DNA of 38,232 bases from a virus: positions 1-38,232 of IMG/VR virus record IMGVR_UViG_3300042691_031084. One strand, 5' to 3'. The notes beneath the pieces were generated by a model. That model was given only the letters and a program-made list of their open reading frames with translations. It did not search any database and was not told where the DNA came from. This document shows, piece by piece, positions 13,757 through 20,349 of the stretch (positions are counted from its first letter, which is position 1; each line of letters begins with the position of its first letter). Both the position numbers and the translations under genes were made by a program.

Positions 13757-14220
13757 CCGCCCCCGCCGCCATCACCGCGCAGCTCGTAGACGTTCGCAAC
13801 GTCTCGGCGCATCGCTGCGTGCGCCTGGAGCTTCACGTCCCCGCCGAACAGGCCGGGCTTGTCATGGCCGCATTCGGTTGGCCGACAATGGCAGACCCGG
13901 TGCCCGTCGCTCTGGCGAGGCTCCAGACGACACCGGAGCCCATCGCCAAGCCAGAGGCCCCGAAAGAGCGCCGCCCCTTCTCAGAGCTTCCGTATAGCCA
14001 GCAAGCGGCTCTGCGCTGTGCGGAGCCCGGTTACGAGCATTTTCTGTGGGACACCCATGGCCTCGGTCAGGGAGCATGCCCGGCTGAGGTGGTCGCGCTT
14101 GTCCGGCATGAATGCGGCGTCTCCTCCCGTTCCGAGATCATCAAAGGCACTCCCGCTGGAGACAAGTGGGAAGCCCTAGAGGCGGAATACTACGCGTGGC
14201 AACGCGGTGGCATCCGATGA
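13753..14220 (+). CDS. Phage hypothetical protein, 155 aa
   Basis: The TTG start at 13753 overlaps the previous stop as TTGA. The N-terminal half has a beta-sheet pattern (RCVRLELHVPAEQAGLVMAA then FGWP), similar to phage proteins found after annealing proteins. The C-terminal half has Y-x-x-F-L-W-x-T-H and a Cys/His-bearing helix (VRHECGVSSRSEII). Single-strand-DNA processing is a possible role, without direct motif support. Confidence 0.7.
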   Translation: MTAPAAITAQLVDVRNVSAHRCVRLELHVPAEQAGLVMAAFGWPTMADPVPVALARLQTTPEPIAKPEAPKERRPFSELPYSQQAALRCAEPGYEHFLWDTHGLGQGACPAEVVALVRHECGVSSRSEIIKGTPAGDKWEALEAEYYAWQRGGIR

Positions 14221-14615
14221 GCCGAGCTGTCGCAGAGTGGCGGGGCAAGACGCCAGACACGCCAGCCCCGCCGCGCGTTAGGCTTCGCGTGTTCCAAGCT
14301 CACGGCGGCATCTGCCACATCTCCAAGCGCAAGATAGCAGCCGGCGAGCCATGGCAGCTTGAACACGTCATCGCGCTCATCAACGGCGGCGAGAATCGCG
14401 AAAGCAATCTCGCCCCCGCGCTGATCGACAAGCACCGCGAAAAGACGCGCGAGGACCTAGCGGAGAAATCCGCTGTCTATCGGAAAGCCAGCAAGCATGC
14501 CGGCATCCGCCCGCCTCCCCAGATCCAATCGCGCGGCTTCCCGAAAGCGGCCCGCCAAGCCCGCGCGACGACACCACTAAGCAAGCCATTGCCGCCGAGA
14601 AGGAGCGCGACATGA
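14217..14615 (+). CDS. HNH endonuclease, 132 aa
   Basis: A compact HNH domain: RLRVFQAHGGICHISKRKI, then GEPWQLEHVIALINGGENRE and SNLAPA. The E-H pair at the first histidine, N in GGENRESN and N-L-A-P define the beta-beta-alpha metal fold. The C-terminal tail is basic and Pro-rich. Phage HNH proteins of this size nick or cut DNA during replication, recombination or packaging. Coupled by ATGA to genes on both sides. Confidence 0.88.
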   Translation: MSRAVAEWRGKTPDTPAPPRVRLRVFQAHGGICHISKRKIAAGEPWQLEHVIALINGGENRESNLAPALIDKHREKTREDLAEKSAVYRKASKHAGIRPPPQIQSRGFPKAARQARATTPLSKPLPPRRSAT

Positions 14616-14776
14616 ACTGGAATGCGCCTTTGTTGAGCCCGGCGACCGCCGCGTATCTAGCGCTCGCACTAGCTGTCATCGCCGCCCTCTCCTGGCTCGT
14701 CGGACGGATGCTCTCCTATCGGGAGCCTTCCAAGGACGAAGACCCCATCGAGCGGCAGTTCAAGGAGATCAAGTGA
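14612..14776 (+). CDS. Small single-pass membrane protein, 54 aa
   Basis: ATGA at the start and TGATG at the end tie it to its neighbours. Residues 10-32 (PATAAYLALALAVIAALSWL then VGR) form one transmembrane helix followed by a charged tail (EDPIERQFKEIK), an N-out/C-in type single-pass design. Unknown function. Confidence 0.6.
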   Translation: MNWNAPLLSPATAAYLALALAVIAALSWLVGRMLSYREPSKDEDPIERQFKEIK

Positions 14777-15147
14777 TGACCGACATGGAACGCCTAAAAA
14801 ACACGGCCCTGCGTGTCGCGCGGCTGGCAGCGCTCAACGCGCCTGCGATCATCATCGCGGATCAAGTCAACCTGCTTGCCAAGCGAACCGACGCGCTGTG
14901 CCAGGCAGTCGGAACGACGCTGTCCGACGAGCGCGAGCGGAACGCCCGGCTGATGGCTGAGATCGACGCGCAGGGTCCGCTTTCGGCGGAAGAGGAAGAG
15001 CAGTTCCAGACAGAGCAGGCCGCGTACGACGCTGCCGCTGAGAAGGCCCAAAAGGCCGCCGGCTACTCCGATGTCGAGTGGGGCCGGCTGGATCACAGCT
15101 ACCGCTTCGATCTCGTCATGGAGCATTTCGTGGAGCCGAGCCATTGA
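14776..15147 (+). CDS. Helical acidic protein, 123 aa
   Basis: The start is the ATG at 14776, sharing a base with the previous TGA. A basic first helix (MERLKNTALRVARLAALN) is followed by a long charged region with coiled-coil character (SAEEEEQFQTEQAAYDAAAE then KAQKAAGY) and a W-containing end (EWGRLDHSYRFDLVMEHF). No family recognised. It is probably a cytoplasmic accessory protein. Confidence 0.65.
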   Translation: MTDMERLKNTALRVARLAALNAPAIIIADQVNLLAKRTDALCQAVGTTLSDERERNARLMAEIDAQGPLSAEEEEQFQTEQAAYDAAAEKAQKAAGYSDVEWGRLDHSYRFDLVMEHFVEPSH

Positions 15148-15416
15148 TCATCGGACGCATCGAAGGCGCAACGCGCGTGCTTGGCAAGTCGCAAGGCTAT
15201 CTCGGCCTGCCGCTCCGCGACGTGCTGCTCCCGACAACTGTCGATGGCCCTGAGACGCCTTGCATGGAAACGGCATGGCTTCCGACGCCCGACGAAATCG
15301 CCCGCATCAATGCCGGGGCTCCGGTCATCCTGCGCGTGATCGGCACCGCGCACCCGCCCGTCATGGTTGAGGTGGGGAAACTCGCGGATGCGCACCAAAA
15401 GAAAGAAACCCCATGA
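15144..15416 (+). CDS. Phage hypothetical protein, 90 aa
   Basis: The TTG start at 15144 overlaps the previous stop (TTGA). A beta-rich segment (IIGRIEGATRVLGKSQGYLG then LPLRDVLLP) is followed by a Pro-rich turn, then TPDEIARINAGAPVILRVIG and a strand ending in HPPVMVEVGKLAD. The last motif pair recurs in many alphaproteobacterial phage proteins of unknown function. No catalytic residues apparent. Confidence 0.7.
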   Translation: MIIGRIEGATRVLGKSQGYLGLPLRDVLLPTTVDGPETPCMETAWLPTPDEIARINAGAPVILRVIGTAHPPVMVEVGKLADAHQKKETP

Positions 15417-15916
15417 CCGATCAAGAACTGGAAGAGCTTAAGGCGGCGTTGGCGCTGGCGATCTATGACGCCGACCTCACATCGTTGTCAGGCGATCCCC
15501 TCGGCGTGCTGATCCACGATAGCGAATGGATCGACGAGACGCTGCCCCTGACGGCTCAGATCAAGCAGGGCCGCACCGCTTGCGCTGACATCGCGAAAGC
15601 CGTTGTCGAGTCCGAAGCCATCCGTTCCCTCATAGCACGGGTCGAGAAAGCGGAGGGGGGATGGCAGACGAATGTCCATTATCGGATCAGGTTCCCAGCG
15701 AAGGCGGGCACCTATTCCGAGTTCTACTCGTCCAATAACGGCACGTCGCAATGGAGCGATATCGCTAAAGTCAAGGCCATCCTCACGCGAGGGCAGCCGA
15801 AGGGGTACAAGGGCCGCATCCTTGAGCCCTTCATTGACTATGAGATTATCGAGGTAACGGAACGGGTGGAATCAAGCTCGCGCCCCCTCCCCCCTCCCTC
15901 CCCTCCCGAGTCCTGA
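15413..15916 (+). CDS. Phage hypothetical protein, 167 aa
   Basis: Helical N-terminal half (LEELKAALALAIYDADLTSL, then TACADIAKAVVESEAIRSL) and a beta-rich C-terminal half (NVHYRIRFPAKAGTYSEFYS then SSNNG). It ends in a Pro/Ser tail (SSSRPLPPPSPPES) encoded by the polypyrimidine tract at 15883-15907. The tail looks unstructured. The gene ends 1 base before the excisionase start. Function unknown. Confidence 0.65.
   Translation: MTDQELEELKAALALAIYDADLTSLSGDPLGVLIHDSEWIDETLPLTAQIKQGRTACADIAKAVVESEAIRSLIARVEKAEGGWQTNVHYRIRFPAKAGTYSEFYSSNNGTSQWSDIAKVKAILTRGQPKGYKGRILEPFIDYEIIEVTERVESSSRPLPPPSPPES
15883..15907 (-). other. G-quadruplex motif in front of xis/int
   Basis: The plus strand has C-runs of 5, 6, 3, 4 and 3 separated by single T. 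The minus strand therefore has five G-runs with single-A loops, a very strong quadruplex-forming pattern. It lies inside the 3' end of 15413-15916 and ends 10 bases before the ATG of the excisionase-like gene. Confidence 0.7.
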
Positions 15917-15917
15917 C

Positions 15918-16181
15918 ATGGGACGCGCGACGGTGGAGCCGGTGTTCGTTTCGCGCCAGACGGCGGCCGAGCGGCTGGAGATCAGCGTTGACACGTTCGA
16001 CACTTGGCTGCGCGCCGGTTTCATCCCGCCTGCCCATATCGAGCGCGGCCAGATCATCCGCTGGCACTGGCCAACGTTAGAGGAAAGGCTTGCCGGTGGC
16101 GGCGCCCCGGCCGCAGTATCCGACCCCTTCATGGAGGGGCTGAAGAATGTCGCGAAGGGCCGTCGTCATGCCGCTGCCTAA
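15918..16181 (+). CDS. xis: Excisionase-like HTH protein, 87 aa
   Basis: A winged-helix/MerR-type short DNA-binding protein: SRQTAAERLEISVDTFDTWL, then RAGFIPPAHIERGQIIRWHW. The first part is a helix-turn-helix with A-A-x-x-L-x-I-S, and the I-R-W-x-W-P turn is typical of AlpA/excisionase domains. It is immediately upstream of and overlaps the integrase gene by 35 bases, the usual Xis position. It would bend attachment-site DNA and direct excision. The overlap implies coupled synthesis with integrase. Confidence 0.78.
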   Translation: MGRATVEPVFVSRQTAAERLEISVDTFDTWLRAGFIPPAHIERGQIIRWHWPTLEERLAGGGAPAAVSDPFMEGLKNVAKGRRHAAA

Positions 16182-17193
16182 GGGGATCACGCGCGTCATC
16201 AACAAGCGCACGGGGCGGGAATACTGGTATCACCAGGAGCGGCGCGGGAAGCCCGACGCAGGGCCGCGCACGGCCTTGCCTGAGTTTGGGACGCCTGCGT
16301 TTTATCGCGAGGTCGCGCGGCTTACAGGCCAGCCGCAGGAGCCGCAGAACACCATCGCCAAGCTGATCGAGGCATACAAGGCGCAGCCGGAATGGGCGAC
16401 GCGCAGGCCCAACACCATCGCGACCTATGAGACGGCGCTAGGACACGTCAGCGACGCATGGGGCAAGCTCGACCCGGCCGGGCTGACGGCGGCTCATGTG
16501 CTGGCGCTGCGGGGAACGTTCGCCGGCCGCCCGTCGATGGGCAACATGGTTCTGGTGATGGTGCGCGCTCTGATGAAGCTCGCCGTCCAGACCGGGCTGC
16601 GCTTGGACAACCCCGCCCGCGAGATCAACAAGCTGGAGGAGACGCCCGACGAGGCCAAGCCGCTGACGGCAGAGGCATGGGCTGCCCTAATGTCCGACGC
16701 CGCGCCCGTGGCGCTCCAGCGCTTCGCCTATCTCGGCCGCGCGACAGGCCAGCGCATCTCGGATCTGGTCACGATGCGCCCGGCAGACCGGGACGCTGAC
16801 GGAATCATGCTCGCCATCACAAAGCTGCGCGACAAGCCGCACTGGTGCCCGCTGCGGCCCGAGGAGATCGCCATGATCGACGGGTGGAAGCAGTTTAAGG
16901 CCGCAACCTATGTCACGCGGGAGAACGGGCGCCGGCATTCCGACGACACGCTGCGCTTCGCCTGGAATGCCTTTGCCGCGACCGAGTCGGGCAAGGCCCT
17001 GCGCGGATTCACCCCTCACGACCTCCGCGCGACGAAGGTTTGCGACGAGCGGATCAGGGGCAAGCATCACGGCCAGATCGCCGCGATGGTCGGCATGTCG
17101 ATTGAGATGGTGACGAAATACAGCCGGCACATCGACCAGCGCCTGGCCGCCGGCGGAACGCCCGGCGAACAGCCCATTGCAAAAACCGAATAA
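16147..17193 (+). CDS. int: Tyrosine recombinase integrase, 348 aa
   Basis: A site-specific tyrosine integrase. A short N-terminal arm domain (PLPKGITRVINKRTGREYWY) is followed by a SAM-like core-binding region (about 68-165) and the catalytic domain. The first catalytic Arg is R203 (GRATGQRISDLV). The H-x-x-R box is H291-R294 (FTPHDLRATKV), followed by GQIAAMVGMS and the probable nucleophile Y325 (MVTKYSRH). The start at 16147 has GGAGGGG about 7 bases upstream; an in-frame ATG at 16168 is the alternative. It would integrate the phage at attP/attB. An intrinsic terminator follows at 17215. Confidence 0.93.
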   Translation: MSRRAVVMPLPKGITRVINKRTGREYWYHQERRGKPDAGPRTALPEFGTPAFYREVARLTGQPQEPQNTIAKLIEAYKAQPEWATRRPNTIATYETALGHVSDAWGKLDPAGLTAAHVLALRGTFAGRPSMGNMVLVMVRALMKLAVQTGLRLDNPAREINKLEETPDEAKPLTAEAWAALMSDAAPVALQRFAYLGRATGQRISDLVTMRPADRDADGIMLAITKLRDKPHWCPLRPEEIAMIDGWKQFKAATYVTRENGRRHSDDTLRFAWNAFAATESGKALRGFTPHDLRATKVCDERIRGKHHGQIAAMVGMSIEMVTKYSRHIDQRLAAGGTPGEQPIAKTE

Positions 17194-17214
17194 GCCTTGG
17201 AAAATCACAGGAGC

Positions 17215-17239
17215 AAAAGCCAATGAAATTGGGCTTTTT
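17215..17239 (+). terminator. Intrinsic terminator after integrase
   Basis: AAAAGCCAAT and ATTGGGCTTTT form an inverted repeat (one bulged G) with a GAA loop, ending in a run of five T. It is 21 bases after the integrase stop and probably ends the rightward operon. Confidence 0.7.
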
Positions 17240-17352
17240 CGAAGACCCCGCCTTAACCCTGCATAAGACCGAAGCGGCGAAAAGCCCGTCTGGCACGGCG
17301 CTGGATTTTGCGCGCCCTACCGGAACAGACCGGGACGGATCGGAAACGAACC

Positions 17353-17390
17353 GTAGCCAGTGCAAAACGGTTTTGTGCCGTTCGGGCTAC
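17353..17390. other. Imperfect inverted repeat; attP arm or terminator candidate
   Basis: GTAGCC (17353-17358) pairs with GGCTAC (17385-17390), enclosing GCAAAAC / GTTTTGTGC. A competing CGAAC / GTTCG pair lies in the same stretch. There is no T-run in either direction. The 17240-17391 stretch is the non-coding gap beside the integrase and the natural place for attP, but no core or tRNA fragment was recognised. Confidence 0.35.
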
Positions 17391-17391
17391 C

Positions 17392-17595
17392 TCACTTCCC
17401 CCTCTCGCGTCGCTTGAGTTCGGCTTCGACGGCTTCGCGGATGAAGGCGGCCATGCGGTTTGGGCCGGCAATCTTTTCGATGCGAGCCCGCGTGTCCGCG
17501 TCCAGCCTTACAACTGTCGGGCTGGTCTTCACGTCCTTTTTGAGTGGCGGTCGTCCCATGCCGGAGCGGGTAAGCGATTGCGGATTTTCTGTCAA
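17392..17595 (-). CDS. Ribbon-helix-helix regulator, 67 aa
   Basis: Basic N-terminal tail, then an Arc/CopG-like core: TVVRLDADTRARIEKIAGPN then RMAAFIREAVEAELKRRE. The strand TVVRLD followed by two helices is the ribbon-helix-helix fold, which dimerises and inserts a beta-ribbon in the major groove. The start is a TTG at 17595 with GGGG upstream; an internal ATG at 17559 would give 55 aa. It is transcribed divergently from the accessory operon and faces two matching operator-like repeats (17606-17646), so it probably represses that promoter and itself. Confidence 0.75.
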   Translation of the reverse strand: MTENPQSLTRSGMGRPPLKKDVKTSPTVVRLDADTRARIEKIAGPNRMAAFIREAVEAELKRRERGK

Positions 17596-17605
17596 AGTCG
17601 GCCCC

Positions 17606-17646
17606 TAAGCGGTATCGCTTATTGACACCATAACCGGTATCGCTTA
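17606..17646. promoter_or_regulatory. Paired operator and -35 for accessory operon
   Basis: Two copies of TAA(G/C)CGGTATCGCTTA start at 17606 and 17631, 25 bp apart. The first is a palindrome (TAAGCG / CGCTTA). TTGACA at 17622-17627, between them, is a perfect -35 for plus-strand transcription towards 17675, and the -10 should fall near 17644-17650, inside or just after the second copy. The layout suits repression by the adjacent ribbon-helix-helix protein. Confidence 0.65.
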
Positions 17647-17674
17647 GCTTCGCAATATTAGGTTGGAGGTGAGC

Positions 17675-18205
17675 ATGAGGCTGATGACATGCACGGGCTG
17701 CAAGCTGGCCGGGAACTGCGGCCATGCCGCCTTTCTGCGAAAGGCTCTCAGGGGCTACGGCATCCGGTCGATGAAATTCGCGTGCGCGCTGCGGGAAGAG
17801 ATATTCCGCCCCGGCCAAGCCGCGTTGTTCACGACATTCGTGTCTGATGAGGATGATGAATACCGCCGTAGCGTGACGGAGGTCACTTACCCCGGCTACG
17901 TCCTCAAACAGATGGGGAGCAAGGTTCTCGGCTACATCAAGCCGGGCGCTGGCGAAGTAAGCGGCGAGGAAATCCCGTTTGAGCCTAAGGCGAACGGCTT
18001 CGTCAAAATGCCGCTGAGCCGCGTAAAGCCTGATGATCAGCGCGACGATGCTGACGTGACCGCATGCCGGTGGTGCGCGCGCCACATTGGGCTCGGTGAG
18101 GCGTGCGAGCGTGACCCCCATTACACGCCGCTAAGCCAATGCCGAGCCGGGCAATGCGCCACCCTCGCCAAGCCCACCCCCTCCCAGGAGGAAGTTGGAC
18201 GATGA
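17675..18205 (+). CDS. Cys-rich phage protein, first gene of accessory operon, 176 aa
   Basis: The ATG at 17675 follows a near-perfect ribosome-binding site (GGAGGTGAG). Cys clusters at both ends (TCTGCKLAGNCGH at the N-terminus; CRWCARHIGLGEACERD then CRAGQC near the C-terminus) suggest one or two zinc sites. The middle is beta-rich (QAALFTTFVSDEDDEYRRSV). It leads the operon under the ribbon-helix-helix regulator. Function unknown. Confidence 0.75.
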   Translation: MRLMTCTGCKLAGNCGHAAFLRKALRGYGIRSMKFACALREEIFRPGQAALFTTFVSDEDDEYRRSVTEVTYPGYVLKQMGSKVLGYIKPGAGEVSGEEIPFEPKANGFVKMPLSRVKPDDQRDDADVTACRWCARHIGLGEACERDPHYTPLSQCRAGQCATLAKPTPSQEEVGR

Positions 18206-18477
18206 GCGGGAAACTGACGGGACGCGAACCGGTGTTCTTCTGCGCCAAGTGCGGACACTCTCACATGGGCGGGGACCGCGTGGGCTTTTCGCGCGGCGCC
18301 CGACTGTACGAGGCGCGGCCCGATCGGTGCGAGCAGCTTATTGAGGTCATCAGCCTTGACGCTTGGCGAGCAGCAATTGCGCGGCACAACCCGGCGCGGT
18401 TGACCGACGCCGGCCGCGACGCGCTCGCGGATTCCACCCCCAAATCCCCCCTTTCCAATGAGGGGAGCGCTGGCTGA
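18202..18477 (+). CDS. Small zinc-ribbon-like protein, 91 aa
   Basis: ATGA coupling at the start. The N-terminal VFFCAKCGHSHMGG has a C-x-x-C-x-x-x-H pattern, and a later Cys lies in DRCEQLIE; this resembles a zinc knuckle. The C-terminal residues TPKSPLSNEGSAG are encoded by the first copy of the 52-bp repeat. No family assigned. Confidence 0.6.
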   Translation: MSGKLTGREPVFFCAKCGHSHMGGDRVGFSRGARLYEARPDRCEQLIEVISLDAWRAAIARHNPARLTDAGRDALADSTPKSPLSNEGSAG

Positions 18478-18485
18478 TGGGCGGG
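18434..18485 (+). repeat. 52-bp direct repeat, copy 1
   Basis: Identical to 18844-18895 except one base (G at 18462 versus C at 18872). It encodes the end of one gene, its stop, and the start codon of the next. Confidence 0.95.
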
Positions 18486-18887
18486 CTTCGCGTCATCGTC
18501 TGCGGCGGTCGGGACTATATGGATTGGGACGCCGGCTTTGCGGCTCTCGACAAGATCCATGCCGAGACGCCTATCGAGTTCGTCTTCCACGGCAATGCGC
18601 GCGGCGCCGATAGCATCGCAAGTGCATGGGCGTCTGAGCCGATGCGTGCGCGGCGCGGCGTCCGCAACTGCCCTTGCCCCGCTCAATGGGCGAAGCACGG
18701 CAAGTCGGCCGGGCCGAAACGCAATCAGGCCATGCTCGGCAACGGGATTGATCTCGTCATTGCATTCCCCGGCGGTCGCGGCACTGCCGACATGGTGCGG
18801 CGCGCTAGGGCGGCTGGTGTCAGCGTGGTCGAGCCTATGTCCCCCACCCCCAAATCCCCCCTTTCCAATGACGGGAGCGCTGGCTGA
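18477..18887 (+). CDS. DUF2493 (SLOG-superfamily) protein, 136 aa
   Basis: Matches DUF2493/YspA: RVIVCGGRDYMDWDAGFAAL at the N-terminus, then FVFHGNARGADSIASAWA, AGPKRNQAMLGNGIDLVIAF and PGGRGTADMVRRARAAGV. The conserved G-G-R-D, H-G-x-A-x-G-A-D, R-N-x-x-M and F-P-G-G-x-G-T are those of a Rossmann-like nucleotide/ADP-ribose-derivative binding fold. Phage copies are common and their ligand is unknown. The C-terminal 13 residues come from the second copy of the 52-bp repeat. Confidence 0.88.
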   Translation: MGGLRVIVCGGRDYMDWDAGFAALDKIHAETPIEFVFHGNARGADSIASAWASEPMRARRGVRNCPCPAQWAKHGKSAGPKRNQAMLGNGIDLVIAFPGGRGTADMVRRARAAGVSVVEPMSPTPKSPLSNDGSAG

Positions 18888-18895
18888 TGGGCGGG
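18844..18895 (+). repeat. 52-bp direct repeat, copy 2
   Basis: Second copy of the gene-junction repeat at 18434-18485 (51 of 52 bases identical, 410 bp apart). Confidence 0.95.
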
Positions 18896-19033
18896 GCACA
18901 CGAGGATGACGACGAAGACGACGCGCCGATCTGCCCTATCTGCGGCGGCTACTCACCGCGCTTCTGCGAGGAGCGCGAAGACAACGGCGGCGAGTGTCCG
19001 TGGGAACTCATGAGCGATGAAGGTGAACCATGA
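18887..19033 (+). CDS. Small acidic zinc-binding-like protein, 48 aa
   Basis: ATG at 18887 with TGATG coupling; TGA at 19031-19033 overlaps the next ATG. An acidic N-terminus (EDDDEDDAP) is followed by CPICGGYSPRFCEERE and a fourth Cys (GECPW), a likely Cys4 zinc site. Function unknown. Confidence 0.65.
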   Translation: MGGAHEDDDEDDAPICPICGGYSPRFCEEREDNGGECPWELMSDEGEP

Positions 19034-19440
19034 CCGACAAGCGCGCTGATCTTCTGGCTCTGGCGGAGAGGGTGGAGGCAGGCTCCGGCAAGGATCGCAA
19101 TTTGGACGCGGACATCTTCCAGCGCCTTGGCGGCCCTGATTGGGAACGGGCGCTGATCCGCGTAGCCGAGCCCTGCGGTTGCCCCGAAGATCAGGCCATC
19201 GACTATGCGCGGTCGCGGCACTCTCCCGACTATACCGTCTCACTCGACGCTGCCGTCGCTCTGCTGGGGCGCGTGCTGCCAGGGTGGTCATGGCAGGCTG
19301 GGGCTACGGTCGGGGCCGGCGCCGTCGCTCGTATCGCGCAGGACGGCTTACGCAGGTCTGATGGCGTCGCCTCATCCCCCGCTCGCGCTCTGCTCGCCGC
19401 CACCCTGAGGGCTCTCGCTCAGAAGGAGCAGACGACATGA
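19030..19440 (+). CDS. Phage hypothetical protein, 136 aa
   Basis: Starts with LLALAERVEAGSGKDRNLDA then DIFQRLG, a pattern I know from families of alphaproteobacterial phage proteins (L-x-x-R-V-E-x-x-x-G-x-D-R-x-x-D-A). It continues with YTVSLDAAVALLGRVLPGWS and an end with SSPARALLAATLRALAQ. No enzymatic motif. It is coupled to both neighbours by ATGA. Possibly structural or regulatory; function unknown. Confidence 0.75.
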   Translation: MTDKRADLLALAERVEAGSGKDRNLDADIFQRLGGPDWERALIRVAEPCGCPEDQAIDYARSRHSPDYTVSLDAAVALLGRVLPGWSWQAGATVGAGAVARIAQDGLRRSDGVASSPARALLAATLRALAQKEQTT

Positions 19441-19868
19441 CTGACCCCACCACCATGAAGGCGCTGGCCGAGAGGCTGCGGGAACGCACAAAGCGCATCA
19501 ATGGCCTTCCGCTCAACTCAGACACAGCCGAGCATTTCCGCGAAGCCGCCACCGCGCTCGACACCGCCGCAGCCGAGATCGAGAGGCTGAGGGGCGGGGT
19601 GGAGGTGAAGGCGCTGGAGTGGGACGATGCCACATCCGCTCTTGTTGGCTCGAGTATCTATTTCGCGCGTTCTGTGACGCCGTTCAGCTCGTACCGAACT
19701 GAGCAGATTATCGGCAAGTGGCGAATTACGGGGCCTCACGGCGATTGTCTTCGTAAGGCCGATGGCGACCCCCTGTTCGATACCCTCGACGAAGCCAAAG
19801 CCGCGGCCCAAGCCGATTTCACCGCCCGCATCCGTTCCGCCATCAAGGAGCAAGACCATGCAGAATGA
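19437..19868 (+). CDS. Phage hypothetical protein, 143 aa
   Basis: A helix rich in L and R (MKALAERLRERTKRING), then helical EHFREAATALDTAAAEIERL, then a beta-rich module (VEVKALEWDD then SALVGSSIYFARSVTPF) with a Y-R-x-E segment and an end resembling a domain common in phage small proteins (DTLDEAKAAAQADFTARIRS). Role unknown. Overlaps the next gene by 11 bases. Confidence 0.7.
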   Translation: MTDPTTMKALAERLRERTKRINGLPLNSDTAEHFREAATALDTAAAEIERLRGGVEVKALEWDDATSALVGSSIYFARSVTPFSSYRTEQIIGKWRITGPHGDCLRKADGDPLFDTLDEAKAAAQADFTARIRSAIKEQDHAE

Positions 19869-20349
19869 GACGCAGTGGGTGCTTGTGCCGCGAGAGCCGA
19901 CTGAGGCCATGCTGGACGCTTTTGCCGGCACGCCTTTCTCTGGCCTCACGACCGGAAAGCAGCGAGCCGAACGTGAGGCATACGCCGCGATGCTGTCCGC
20001 CGCCCCCTCCCCGCCGGCCGGGGGTGGGGAGCCGGTGGCGTGGCTGTGGGAAGAGGAAGTTGACCCGACTGGCGAGGTCATCCACGGCAAGACGATCCAG
20101 CGGGTTGCGTTCCATTGGTCAACGCCGCCGAAGAGCGCAGCCGTCACGCCGCTCTACGCCCATCCCCCAGCCATCCCCGACGAGATCGCGGCCCTGCGGG
20201 AGAGGGTCAGGGAGGCAGTCGCGGCAGAGCGGGAGGCGTGCGCGCAGGTAGCTTATCGGATTTGCGCCGAGACGCGGCACGTCACGCTCGGTGACAAGGC
20301 CGCTGACGCCATCCGCGCCCGCACCGCAGGGGGATCGGCAGATGAGTGA
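19858..20349 (+). CDS. Phage hypothetical protein, 163 aa
   Basis: The start at 19858 gives MQNETQWVLVPREPTEAMLD, a widespread N-terminal module in phage proteins (W-V-L-V-P-R-E-P-T-x-x-M). It is followed by AYAAMLSAAPS, a Pro/Gly linker, VAWLWEEEVDP and a helix ending in ACAQVAYRICAE. These modules are shuffled among small proteins of temperate phages. No known biochemical function. Confidence 0.75.
   Translation: MQNETQWVLVPREPTEAMLDAFAGTPFSGLTTGKQRAEREAYAAMLSAAPSPPAGGGEPVAWLWEEEVDPTGEVIHGKTIQRVAFHWSTPPKSAAVTPLYAHPPAIPDEIAALRERVREAVAAEREACAQVAYRICAETRHVTLGDKAADAIRARTAGGSADE

Noticed and set aside
17240-17391. tRNA fragment marking attP.
   Set aside because: No recognisable T-loop plus acceptor arm sequence was seen.
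17223-17417. A plus-strand ORF of 64 codons right after integrase.
   Set aside because: Its start lies inside the intrinsic terminator stem-loop and its translated sequence looks random; the stretch is better read as terminator plus attachment region.
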